From Desulfobulbaceae bacterium (GTDB lineage: Bacteria; Desulfobacterota; Desulfobulbia; Desulfobulbales; SURF-16), in assembly GCA_023230525.1 (NCBI GenBank), contig JALNXE010000018.1:1-54031 (forward strand): DNA of 54,031 bases, given 5' to 3'. The position numbers and the translations under genes were made by a program. Of the stretch, positions 8,531 to 15,842 are shown piece after piece. How positions within the stretch are numbered: position 1 is the first letter of the stretch; each line of letters begins with the position of its first letter. The notes beneath the pieces are model-generated. The model did no database searches and was not told the DNA's origin. It saw only the letters and a program-made list of their open reading frames with translations.

Positions 8531-8773
8531 CTAATTCTGTTCAAGCCTTGTTTTAATTTCCTGCAGGGCTGCGGCCAGCATTTCCGCCTCCACCGCCCGT
8601 ATGCCGGTCCAGTCCGTTCCTTCCCGGTACCGCTGCATTTCCCCCTGCCAGATAGCACGGTATTCGCTGTCCCATTCAATAATGGCCTTCGCCGCGGCGT
8701 CTGTTTCCTTATTGCCGGCGGCAAAATACTCGATAAGGAGCTGCAATACGTGGTGGGCGGTTATTTTTTCCAT
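8531..8773 (-). CDS. Small hypothetical protein (80 aa)
   Basis: An 80-residue acidic, helical protein (IEYFAAGNKETDAAAKAI, then WDSEYRAIWQGEM) with no signal peptide or membrane helix. I do not recognise a family. Residue composition and a clean frame favour a real gene, but the ATG at 8773 has no clear ribosome-binding site. It lies downstream of and on the same strand as the molybdenum hydroxylase genes, separated from them by a short-tandem-repeat spacer. Confidence 0.5.
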   Translation of the reverse strand: MEKITAHHVLQLLIEYFAAGNKETDAAAKAIIEWDSEYRAIWQGEMQRYREGTDWTGIRAVEAEMLAAALQEIKTRLEQN

Positions 8774-8855
8774 GAATTTGACCGATATAAATTGGCAATT
8801 CTTGCCGTCGCAAGGTTACTTCCCCGGATCGGCCAGGTTAAAACAAGCAGGTTTT

Positions 8856-8901
8856 ATCCGCAATCCGCAATCCGCAATCCCCATTCCGCCATCCCATCCG
8901 A
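8856..8901. repeat. Heptamer tandem repeat after the molybdenum hydroxylase gene
   Basis: ATCCGCA is repeated three times plus ATCC (8856-8880), followed by diverged units CCATTCCGCC and ATCCCATCCG up to the hydroxylase stop at 8902. On the coding strand the repeat therefore starts immediately after the stop codon. No long opposing arm is visible. Confidence 0.7.
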
Positions 8902-11073
8902 TCAGGCGGACGCCTCCCTGATTGCCGCCGCGGTCATGGGCAGAGTGCGCAGGCGGATGCCGGATGCGGCAAAGAAGGCATTGGCAACCGCCGGGGCAAT
9001 GGGCGGCACGCCCGGCTCACCCACCCCGCCCGGCGGCTCATCGCTTTTGACGATATAGACCTTGACCTGCGGCATTTCACTGAGCCGCAAAATTTCATAG
9101 TTATCGAAATTGCTCTGCTGCACCCGGCCTTTTTTAAAGGTGATCTGGCCATGGAGGGCGGCCGACAGTCCGAAAACAATGGCTGATTCCATCTGCGCCT
9201 CGATGGTATCGGGATTCACCAGCCGGCCGCAGTCAACCGCGCAGACCACCTTGTGCACCCTGATGCCGCCCTTTTTATCGGCCGACACCTCGGCCACCTG
9301 GGCCACATGACTGCCGAACGACTCATGCACGGCGATGCCCTGAAAGGCCCCGGCCACGCTCGGTTGACCCCAGCCGGCTTTCTGGGCGGCCAGATCAAGT
9401 ACGGCCAACTGGCGCGGATGGCTGGCCAGCAGTTTGCGGCGATAGGCGTAGGGATCCTGTTTTGCCGCCTGGGCCAGTTCGTCGATAAAGCATTCCTTGG
9501 CAAAGGCGGTATGCGAATGACCCACCGAGCGCCACCAGAGCACCGGCACCCCGGCCGGCGCCAGGTGATATTCCACCAGAAAACCGGCAATCTCATAGGG
9601 CGAGTCCGCCGCCCCTTCCACGGAGGTCTCATCAATGCCGTTTTTCAGCAGTGCCCCTTCAAAGGGGGTGCCCTTGACAATCGACTGGCAGACGATGCGC
9701 TGCCGCAGGGCCACCGGCATGCCGTCCGGGCCGAGTCCGGCCACCAGGGCGCTGTAGGCCGCGGGCCGGTAATAGCCGCCGCGGATATCATCCTCCCTGG
9801 TCCAGATGACCTTGACCGGCGCCTGCATTGCCTTGGAGATCTGCACCGCCTCGCTGACAAAATGAGAATCCGCCACCGCCCGCCGCCCGAAGCCGCAGCC
9901 CAGAAAAGTGGTGTGCAGGGCCACCTTTTCCGGCGGCAGGCCGGTAATGGCGGCCGCCTTATTGCGGTCAGTGGTCTGCAGCTGGGTGCCGACCCAGATC
10001 TCACAGCGGTCCGGCCGCACATCGGCCACGCAGTTGAGCGGTTCCATGGGCGCATGGGCCAGGTAGGGAAAGTGGTAGGCCGCCTCGATTTTTTGCGCGG
10101 CGCCCGCCAGGGCGGCGGCGAAATCACCCCGCTGCGCGGCCACCGCGCCCGGTTTTTCCGCCATTTGCCGGTACTGCTGCAGCAGCGCGCCGCTGTCGAG
10201 CCCGGCCAGGGCGCCCAGGTCCCAGACGATTTTCAGGGCCTGCCGGCCGCGCAGGGCAGCCGGAAAATGATCAGCCACCACGGCCACGCCCCGGTCAATC
10301 TGCACCACGGCTTTGACCCCGGGTATCTTTCTGGCCCAGGTATCGTCAAAACCCTTTACCGTGCCGCCGAAAACCGGGGGCCTGGCCACCACGGCGGTGA
10401 GCATGCCGGGCACCATGATATCCATGCCGTACATCGCCTTGCCGTTGGTTTTATCCGGGACATCGAGACGTTTTTTCGGCGTGCCGAGCACCTTGTCATC
10501 CTTGGGCTGCTTCAGGACCACCTCCTGGGGCGCCTCCATCTGCGCGGCCTTGTCAGCCAGGGAGCCGAAGGACAGACGGCGCTTGCCGTCACGGTGCAGC
10601 ACAAAACCATTCTCCGCCCGGCAGCTGGCCGCATCCTCATTCCAGAGGGCGGCCGCCGCCTTTTCCAGCATGACCCTGGCCACGGCCCCGGCCCTGCTCA
10701 GCTGCTCCCAGCTGGAGCGGACGCTGGTGCTGCCGCCGGTGCCCTGGATGCCGCCCCATTGGGTATGGTTATAAGCGGGGTCCACCGGCGCCGGTTCGAT
10801 GCGGATTTTCCCCCAGTCCGCTTCCAGCTCCTCGGCCACCAGCATGGGCAGCGAGGTATAAACACCCTGCCCCATTTCCGATTTGTTGATAATGATGGTC
10901 ACCGTGTCATCCGTGCCGATGCGGATAAAGGCATTGGGGCTAAACGGGCCTCCCGCCTCTGCCGCCCCTGCGGCCAGGGATTCCGGCAGATGAAAGCCGA
11001 GCACCAGCCCACCGCCGAGCAGGGCCCCGGTTTTACAGAATTCGCGCCGACTGACATTAATGATCCAGCTCAT
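8902..11073 (-). CDS. Molybdopterin-binding subunit, xanthine dehydrogenase/isoquinoline oxidoreductase type
   Basis: A 723-residue large subunit of the molybdenum hydroxylase family, IorB-like. The N-terminus SRREFCKTGALLGGG is a Tat-type signal, with LGFHLPESLAA before the likely cleavage site, so a folded cofactor-containing enzyme would be exported to the periplasm. SEMGQGVYT, GGTVKGF, GCGFGRR and the C-terminal GGVGEPGVPP (with the expected active-site Glu) mark the molybdopterin fold. The family hydroxylates N-heterocycles or aldehydes using water; substrate unknown. The ATG at 11073 follows GGGAGGG by five bases and overlaps the stop of the iron-sulphur gene (ATGA). No FAD subunit is present, as in isoquinoline-oxidoreductase-type two-subunit enzymes; electrons probably leave to a periplasmic cytochrome encoded elsewhere. 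Confidence 0.88.
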   Translation of the reverse strand: MSWIINVSRREFCKTGALLGGGLVLGFHLPESLAAGAAEAGGPFSPNAFIRIGTDDTVTIIINKSEMGQGVYTSLPMLVAEELEADWGKIRIEPAPVDPAYNHTQWGGIQGTGGSTSVRSSWEQLSRAGAVARVMLEKAAAALWNEDAASCRAENGFVLHRDGKRRLSFGSLADKAAQMEAPQEVVLKQPKDDKVLGTPKKRLDVPDKTNGKAMYGMDIMVPGMLTAVVARPPVFGGTVKGFDDTWARKIPGVKAVVQIDRGVAVVADHFPAALRGRQALKIVWDLGALAGLDSGALLQQYRQMAEKPGAVAAQRGDFAAALAGAAQKIEAAYHFPYLAHAPMEPLNCVADVRPDRCEIWVGTQLQTTDRNKAAAITGLPPEKVALHTTFLGCGFGRRAVADSHFVSEAVQISKAMQAPVKVIWTREDDIRGGYYRPAAYSALVAGLGPDGMPVALRQRIVCQSIVKGTPFEGALLKNGIDETSVEGAADSPYEIAGFLVEYHLAPAGVPVLWWRSVGHSHTAFAKECFIDELAQAAKQDPYAYRRKLLASHPRQLAVLDLAAQKAGWGQPSVAGAFQGIAVHESFGSHVAQVAEVSADKKGGIRVHKVVCAVDCGRLVNPDTIEAQMESAIVFGLSAALHGQITFKKGRVQQSNFDNYEILRLSEMPQVKVYIVKSDEPPGGVGEPGVPPIAPAVANAFFAASGIRLRTLPMTAAAIREASA

Positions 11074-11534
11074 GATTTCCCTCCCTGTCCGCTTTTTTCC
11101 GCAGCGTGATGGATGGCCCGGCGAATCCGCTGATAGGTCCCGCAGCGGCAGCTGTTGCCGCTCATGACATAATCGATGTCGGCATCGCTGGGATGCGGAT
11201 TGTCGGCCAGCAGGGCCGTAGCCCGCATGATCTGCCCGGACTGGCAGTAGCCGCACTGGGGCACCTCATCCTCGATCCAGGCGAGCTGTACCGGATGGCT
11301 GCCCCCCAGCCCTTCGATGGTGGTGATTTTTTTGCCTTCCGCCTCTTTTGCCGTTACCTGGCAGGAAGGCATGGCCTCGCCGTCAAGATGCACGGTGCAG
11401 GCGCCGCACTCCCCGATGCCGCAGCCGAATTTCGTGCCGGTAAGCCGGACATGCTCCCGGATGACCCAGAGCAGCGGGACATCCCCCTCAACTTCCACCT
11501 GGTAGTTTTTGTTATTGATGTTGAGTGAAATCAT
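11070..11534 (-). CDS. Two-[2Fe-2S] iron-sulphur subunit of the molybdenum hydroxylase
   Basis: A 154-residue small subunit. The N-terminal plant-ferredoxin-like cluster uses C38, C43, C46 and C58 (CGIGECGAC). The second cluster uses C94, C97, C129 and C131 (CGYCQSGQ, SCRCGTY). Electrons pass from the molybdenum site in the large subunit through these clusters. It has no signal peptide of its own, so it is expected to be carried out with the Tat-tagged large subunit. The ATG at 11534 follows GGAAGG by eight bases; a GTG three codons earlier overlaps that ribosome-binding site. It is the first gene of a two-gene operon with a 4-base overlap. Confidence 0.9.
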   Translation of the reverse strand: MISLNINNKNYQVEVEGDVPLLWVIREHVRLTGTKFGCGIGECGACTVHLDGEAMPSCQVTAKEAEGKKITTIEGLGGSHPVQLAWIEDEVPQCGYCQSGQIMRATALLADNPHPSDADIDYVMSGNSCRCGTYQRIRRAIHHAAEKSGQGGKS

Positions 11535-11873
11535 GATGGTCACCTTCCTTTGCAGAGTTTGCCGGGCATGAACAACAGATGACGCGGCCCCGTATCCATG
11601 CCGGCTTCCTCTTCTCCCGAAGCCACCGGCATCCGGTGCAGCGCATCAATTCCTGTTAAAAGATAGGGGCAAAACATGGTTTTAAAACGCTAATTTTTCC
11701 CGCAATACCTGTCAAGTAAAATCTGCGTTATTTTCCGCTGTCCTTCCCCGGATGGCAAGCGGGGCAGAAAAACGTCAGGAAACCTGCCGCGCCATTGTCT
11801 CGGGCTGCCCCTATCCTTATATTTTCTGCATGAGAAATTCCTTCAACAATTTTGATACGGGAAGGAGGATCCG
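11535..11873. other. Divergent intergenic region
   Basis: This separates the minus-strand hydroxylase operon from the plus-strand lipoprotein gene. A minus-strand promoter candidate is listed separately. Nothing else was recognised apart from the strong AAGGAGG ribosome-binding site of the next gene. Confidence 0.4.
11687..11715 (-). promoter_or_regulatory. Candidate promoter for the hydroxylase operon
   Basis: On the minus strand, TTGACA (11710-11715) is followed by a 17-base spacer and TAGCGT (11687-11692). The -35 is perfect and the -10 poor. It lies about 150 bases upstream of the first start codon. Confidence 0.35.
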
Positions 11874-12545
11874 ATGAATATGAATATATTGAAAAATTTA
11901 ATGTTAATGGGAGTTCTTCTGCTGTTTTCCACATCCTGTTCGGTCATATCCGGACAGATCCGGGATGAGGCCATGGCGCCCATGCCTTTTAAGACCTTGG
12001 TGCAGAATGCCCCGCAATACACCGGACAGACGGTTATTCTGGGGGGCTTTATCCTCAAAACCGAGAACAAGGCGGACGAAACCCTGATCAGCGTGCTGCA
12101 GACACCCCTGTCCTCAATGGAGTATCCCTATGACAAGGATCTGTCCGAGGGGAGGTTTGTCGTAGTGCACAAGGGGTTTCTGGACCCGGAGGTATACCGG
12201 CAGAACAGGCGGATAACGGTGGCGGGAACCATTGTCGGCTTCAAGGCGGAACAGATCGGCAGCTGTCCTTATGACTGCCTTACCATCGAAAGCCGGCAGA
12301 TCTATCTGTGGCCGAAGAATCTGCAGCGGAATTACTACTGGAGGGATGAACCCTACTACTGGAGGCATGATCCCTTCTACTGGTATGATGAGCCCATCTA
12401 TGACCCCTATTACGGCGGTTACTACCCCCAGTACGGCCCTTACCCCTATTACCGGAGTCCCGTATTCAACCGCGGTTATCCCTCACATTCCTACTGGGAA
12501 GAACGGGAGGAGCATGAGGGGCATGAGGGACACGAAAGACGGTAA
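11874..12545 (+). CDS. Slp-family outer-membrane lipoprotein with Tyr/Trp-rich tail
   Basis: A 223-residue lipoprotein. A hydrophobic leader ends in FSTSC, so lipidation at Cys22 is likely. Residues 35-150 resemble the Slp/YeaY domain (YTGQTVILGGFILKTEN, EGRFVVVHKGFLDP, RRITVAGTIVG), an OB-like fold seen in starvation-induced outer-membrane lipoproteins. Residues 150-210 are very rich in Tyr, Trp, Pro and Asp (YYWRDEPYYWRHDPFYW, then YGGYYPQYGPYPYY). The last residues EEHEGHEGHE come from a nine-base DNA repeat (GAGCATGAG, GGGCATGAG), suggesting a short tandem repeat has been read into the C-terminus. AAGGAGG lies five bases before the ATG. It is monocistronic with a strong terminator. Confidence 0.85.
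   Translation: MNMNILKNLMLMGVLLLFSTSCSVISGQIRDEAMAPMPFKTLVQNAPQYTGQTVILGGFILKTENKADETLISVLQTPLSSMEYPYDKDLSEGRFVVVHKGFLDPEVYRQNRRITVAGTIVGFKAEQIGSCPYDCLTIESRQIYLWPKNLQRNYYWRDEPYYWRHDPFYWYDEPIYDPYYGGYYPQYGPYPYYRSPVFNRGYPSHSYWEEREEHEGHEGHERR
12511..12542. repeat. Nonamer-type tandem repeat inside the lipoprotein 3' end
   Basis: GAGCATGAG, GGGCATGAG and GGACACGAA are successive nine-base units at the very end of the coding region, ending at the TAA stop. They encode the low-complexity HEGHEGHE tail. The short-unit pattern is shared with the intergenic repeats elsewhere in the window. Confidence 0.5.
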
Positions 12546-12565
12546 AGACCAGCGGATTTCCCGCC

Positions 12566-12608
12566 GGCTGCCGCCTGGGCCATATGGTTCAGGCGGCAGC
12601 CTTTTTTT
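12566..12608 (+). terminator. Rho-independent terminator after the Slp-like gene
   Basis: GGCTGCCGCCTG and CAGGCGGCAGCC form a perfect 12-base-pair stem around a 12-base loop, followed by a run of seven T. It is one of the clearest terminators in the window. Confidence 0.9.
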
Positions 12609-12731
12609 GGGCCCATGCCGTCTTTGGAACAACGGCATATGATCCCGCGATTGGCGGAATTCGGCATGATCCCCCCGGCCCGTGCCCTTGGGACCCGGCC
12701 AGGAGGAAACAGGAAACAAGGGGCGAAATGT

Positions 12732-13313
12732 CTAGCCTTTGTCAAGTTCGGTCACGACAGAGGTTTTACCGGCGAAAAGGGTGTTGTATACCGGTGAATA
12801 CTTCTTGCCCATCTCGATCAGCAGTTCCTTTTCTTCATCCGAGGCATCGGCATCGATCCTGAAAGAGATTCTGATGTTTTGGTAGCCAACCGGAACATCC
12901 TTGGCAACCCCCAGAAAACCTCGCAGATCAAGGTCGCCTTCCAGCCTTGACTCCACCCCCCGGATCTCAACACCTCTTGCTGCCGCATGGTAGACCATGG
13001 AGGCCGTCACACAAGCGGCCAGGGCGCTCAGGAGATGTTCAACAGGATTCGCCCCCTGGTCTTCCCCGAGAAGCAGGGGCGGTTCGTCCGCCTCAAGCAC
13101 AAACGGGGTTTCATGGGCGTGATTTTTCTTGGCTCCATAGAAATCCTTAATAGTGGTGCGGGTATATCCACCGTTGATCCATCTGTTGGCAATATGGAAA
13201 CGAAACTTTGCCATTTCCGGGTCCTCTTTTACCACATCGATGGTGGAATACAGCTTGTCAACCGCCACCCCATTCACCATTCTTTCTAATTTTTCAGCTA
13301 GTAGTGCGCTCAT
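12732..13313 (-). CDS. OsmC/Ohr-family protein with a single cysteine
   Basis: A 193-residue OsmC-like protein. The family core LGEDQGANPVEHLLSALAAC (82-101) carries the first conserved cysteine (Cys101). The second position, normally a cysteine in a CPVS-like motif, reads YSPVYNT (172-178), so the usual disulphide pair for peroxide reduction is missing; Cys101 is the only cysteine in the protein. Classical OsmC/Ohr proteins reduce organic hydroperoxides. A one-cysteine member may have a different role or resolve with an external thiol. The ATG at 13313 follows GGAGGT by six bases; a longer frame upstream lacks support. It appears monocistronic. Confidence 0.85.
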   Translation of the reverse strand: MSALLAEKLERMVNGVAVDKLYSTIDVVKEDPEMAKFRFHIANRWINGGYTRTTIKDFYGAKKNHAHETPFVLEADEPPLLLGEDQGANPVEHLLSALAACVTASMVYHAAARGVEIRGVESRLEGDLDLRGFLGVAKDVPVGYQNIRISFRIDADASDEEKELLIEMGKKYSPVYNTLFAGKTSVVTELDKG

Positions 13314-13661
13314 AACGTCACCTCCATGGTAATAATTATCATTCATTCGCACCTGAGCATAATATAAACACTGCCTTATTATTAGCCACCCCCCGAATTG
13401 ACTATTTAAATCGTTAGGCAGCACGGCCGTCAGCCGCAGCGGCAAGGCGCCGGGAGGGGTGCCTGATGATTTTTTGCGGGACAGCCTCCCTTTTGGGATG
13501 ACAGTACGCAGAAATGTTCCACATTTGTGGTAATTACAATTTCCTTTTTTCCTGCCAAGCCGGATTACTCCTCCTGCCGGACAGGACTTTTTGCCCCATC
13601 GGTACTCTTTCCTATCAAGTTAACCAATTGAAATATTGCAATAAATATAATTTCCTAACAA
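13314..13661. other. Intergenic region without recognised gene
   Basis: 348 bases. No ORF with a credible start, no RNA gene and no terminator with a T-run was recognised. It becomes AT-rich from about 13610 toward the sigma-54-type promoter. Confidence 0.4.
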
Positions 13662-13676
13662 TGGCATAGGTGTTGC
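13662..13676 (+). promoter_or_regulatory. Sigma-54 type promoter upstream of the second PEP-CTERM locus
   Basis: TGGCAT, five bases, TTGC: one mismatch to TGGCAC-N5-TTGC with correct GG-N10-GC spacing. It lies about 320 bases upstream of the ATG at 13996, an unusually long leader, which may reflect rearrangement of this locus. Confidence 0.55.
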
Positions 13677-13995
13677 TTTAGAGAACGGCTCAGTAAACAA
13701 ACAACCTGCTCGTCAATTATACACCGAGCGACACAAATCCGATCCATCTTGCCTTGCTTCGTCATCCGCGGCGGCGGCCTGCTCACAGCTCGACCAGCAG
13801 GCTCGTTCGCCTCCTCCTCAATCCTCGCTGGACAAGGGCCTCACCTGTGTCGCTGCCGTTCGTTCTTTATCCACATCCGTCAGGAAAGGGATCCGAGACA
13901 AAAAAGGAGGTGATCCGTGATAAATCTGTATTCCGGGGGTCCCGATTACTGATATTTCAGGAATCACATCAAGTTAAAGGAGAAACAAGACTGCC
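13677..13995. other. Long leader between sigma-54-type promoter and broken PEP-CTERM gene
   Basis: 319 bases. CCTGCT and AGCAGG can pair near 13779-13802. GGAGGTGATCCGT at 13906-13918, with TATTCCGG at 13929-13936, recurs downstream of the gene at 14923-14943. No gene or known riboswitch was recognised. Confidence 0.35.
13906..13936. repeat. Direct repeat flanking the broken PEP-CTERM gene, left copy
   Basis: GGAGGTGATCCGT (13906-13918), a ten-base insert, then TATTCCGG. The right copy at 14923-14943 has the same two blocks without the insert. Confidence 0.5.
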
Positions 13996-14851
13996 ATGAG
14001 TAAGCACAAATTTTTTATTCTTATGAGTTGTCTCTGGGCCCTTGCTGCGCTCTCCTGGGGAGCGCAGCAGGGAAACGCGCAGGGTTCACCAAAGGGCGGC
14101 GGCTCCACTGCCGCGCATCAAGGGAAAATTCTCCCATCCGAAAGGCAGGCCGCGGCGAATCGAGCCACAACCTTCGCAAGCCCCGCGGCCACGTTTGATC
14201 TCCAGGCGGTGACCACCTCGGCCCTGACCCCGGGAGCCATACCGGACTATTTCGGCACCACTCCGAACTATGCCAACAGCCCCTTGCACCCTGGCGTTTC
14301 TCCCCGAGGCGCAGGCCGCCTCTCTGTCGGTCTCACCCACCGGCTCCTTTGATGCCCAAGGGGTTTCCTCGATTACCTACGACGTTTTCTTAAATGTCGC
14401 GCCAACCGATGGCAGCCTCACTTTTATTTCCTGGGATTTCAACATGCAGTACGATACCGGCGAGCTTGGCAATCCGGTGGCAACCAATGTTCTGGCGGGA
14501 AGTCTGCTGCTGCCGGTGCCAGGGGATCCCGGCACCCTTAACGACTCCTTCTTCTCTCTGTTCCCCACCACGGATGTCCACTTCCCCCCGGGGGCTGCTT
14601 ACCAGCTCGCCTCGGTTACCTTTGACATCCTGAACCCGGTACAGGCCTTTGACGGCATAGCGGATTTCCGGGTGGTATCAGAAGTAGGGGATCCGGTGGC
14701 CGGGTTTACCACCGCTCAGGGTGAAATTCTGCAACTGGACGGGGCGGACGGCGCCGATGTGGGGGCTCCGGTGCCCCTGCCGGGTGCCGTCTGGCTGCTG
14801 GGTTACGGGCTGCTCAGCCTGGCAGGACTGCGGAAAAAAATTAAAAGCTGA
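13996..14851 (+). pseudogene. Broken/fused gene: secreted-protein 5' end joined out of frame to a PEP-CTERM protein
   Basis: Frame 1 (13996-14352) starts with a good signal peptide (MSKHKFFILMSCLWALAALS, cleavage near GNAQ), continues with polar sequence and TPGAIPDYFGTTPNYANSPL, then becomes nonsense and stops. Another frame takes over near 14285 with LAFLPEAQAASLSVSPTGSF, which itself resembles the end of a second signal peptide plus mature start. It runs through a cohesin-like beta-sandwich to VPLPGAVWLLGYGLLSLAG and RKKIKS, a VPLPA-type PEP-CTERM signal, ending at 14851. Two signal-peptide-like regions in different frames suggest a deletion that joined two genes rather than a single-base error. 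The 5' part recalls the leader of secreted multicopper oxidases, from memory only. The second frame's own ATG (14270) has no ribosome-binding site. Confidence 0.65.
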
Positions 14852-14901
14852 CCTCAAGCGGGCTTGAACAATTCCAGGTCCTCTTACCAGAGAGCGCAAA
14901 A

Positions 14902-14957
14902 AGTCAGGAGTCAGGAGAAAGCGGAGGTGATCCGTTATTCCGGCTCCTGGCTCCTTA
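14902..14957. repeat. Heptamer-repeat hairpin
   Basis: Left arm AGTCAGGAGTCAGGAG consists of TCAGGAG heptamers. Right arm CTCCTGGCTCCTTA pairs with it. The unit resembles the intergenic elements at 30695-30808 and 32084-32195. Confidence 0.65.
14923..14943. repeat. Direct repeat flanking the broken PEP-CTERM gene, right copy
   Basis: GGAGGTGATCCGT followed directly by TATTCCGG; matches the two blocks at 13906-13936. Confidence 0.5.
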
Positions 14958-15124
14958 ATATCAATAAGGGAGGCCAGCATGGCAGCCCTGCCGCAAAAAT
15001 ACGGCCGGTTGGGCAAAACCGATCAGGCCGGAAAGTTGAAAAATTCACCTGATGAGGGCGGGAAAACAGAACGAATTTACTTTTTAAATAACCGGACTGG
15101 TTGTACTCTGTTTTGGTGGTATTT

Positions 15125-15259
15125 TGATGATCTCGTAAAAAGTCTGCTTTCACCACAGAGCGCACAGAGATCACAGAAAAAATATTTTTATTTTCAGCAA
15201 GTTATCTCTGTGGGCTTGGTGCTCTCCGTGGTTAATTTTCAGTTTTTACGAACTCATCA
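15125..15259. repeat. Palindromic MITE-like repeat, copy 3 (135 bp)
   Basis: The left end TGATGATCTCGTAAAAA and right end TTTTTACGAACTCATCA are inverted repeats of each other. The inner CACAGAG and CTCTGTG arms match copy 2 nearly base for base. Confidence 0.8.
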
Positions 15260-15379
15260 AGTTTCAGCAGCAGATCCGGCAGATGGAAAAAACCCCGTCC
15301 GGGGCAGGCAAGAGCGGGGAAGCAGATTTTCACCAGGCCGGAAAACCAGTTACGCTCATAAAAGGACCGGCAGGAAAAC

Positions 15380-15802
15380 ATGAAAATAGACATTACCCGT
15401 ACCCCCCCAACTGATATCTTCCGGAACCGGGGCAAATATCTCTGGATCTCCATCGGCCTCCTGTCCCTGGCAATCTGCGGGGTCCTGCTGATGGTGTATG
15501 GAATCGTTTCGGAGATGCCGCAAAACGACGCCCTGGAAAGGGCTGCCCAGACCCTCCTCTTTGCGCCGGCGGTGATCTTCGTCTATTTCGGCGGTAAACT
15601 CAGGGCCTACATCAAGCTGAACCCTGTCCAGAAAAAAGAATTGGCCGAGTTGTGCCAAAAACATGCCGAGATTTCCGCCTACTGCGGGCTGGTGGCCAAG
15701 GAAGGCCGGGAGCCGATTCTGGCCGAGTACGATGCCTGCCAGGACTGGGCCGAAGATGTAAGCCATAAACTGCAGCAGGCGGAGGAGACGGAGAAAGGGT
15801 AA
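15380..15802 (+). CDS. Two-helix membrane protein of unknown function
   Basis: A 140-residue protein with two hydrophobic helices (about 20-43 and 60-75) and a soluble, charged C-terminal half containing AELCQKHAEISAYCGLVAK and EYDACQDWAEDVSHKL. The C-terminal helix is likely cytoplasmic. I do not recognise a family. The ATG at 15380 follows AGGA by about five bases. It converges on ftsH with a 40-base gap. Confidence 0.65.
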   Translation: MKIDITRTPPTDIFRNRGKYLWISIGLLSLAICGVLLMVYGIVSEMPQNDALERAAQTLLFAPAVIFVYFGGKLRAYIKLNPVQKKELAELCQKHAEISAYCGLVAKEGREPILAEYDACQDWAEDVSHKLQQAEETEKG

Positions 15803-15842
15803 CCCCCCCCTTTTTCAGCATTGCGGTGTTACCGCTTTACCT

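Larger units (their letters stand above)
14852..15379. other. Repeat-filled intergenic region
   Basis: 528 bases containing a heptamer hairpin (14902-14957), the right flanking repeat (14923-14943) and MITE-like copy 3 (15125-15259). A short frame from ATG 14979 has a good GGGAGG ribosome-binding site but reads straight into the repeat, so a small gene truncated by repeat insertion is possible but unproven. Confidence 0.5.

Noticed and set aside
9253..11109. 618-codon plus-strand frame opposite the molybdenum hydroxylase gene
   Set aside because: Shadow frame; the minus strand carries clear family motifs and start signals.
13677..13995. Cyclic-di-GMP riboswitch in the long leader of the PEP-CTERM locus
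   Set aside because: I looked for the conserved GEMM core because of the link with surface proteins, but the key motif was not found.
14979..15383. Small ORF with a good ribosome-binding site (MAALPQKYGRLG)
   Set aside because: The frame runs straight through the MITE-like repeat and its C-terminal half is repeat-encoded. It may be a truncated gene but cannot be supported as functional.
15803..15842. Bidirectional terminator between the small membrane gene and ftsH
   Set aside because: Only a five-base stem (GCGGT/ACCGC) with no proper T-run; too weak to annotate.
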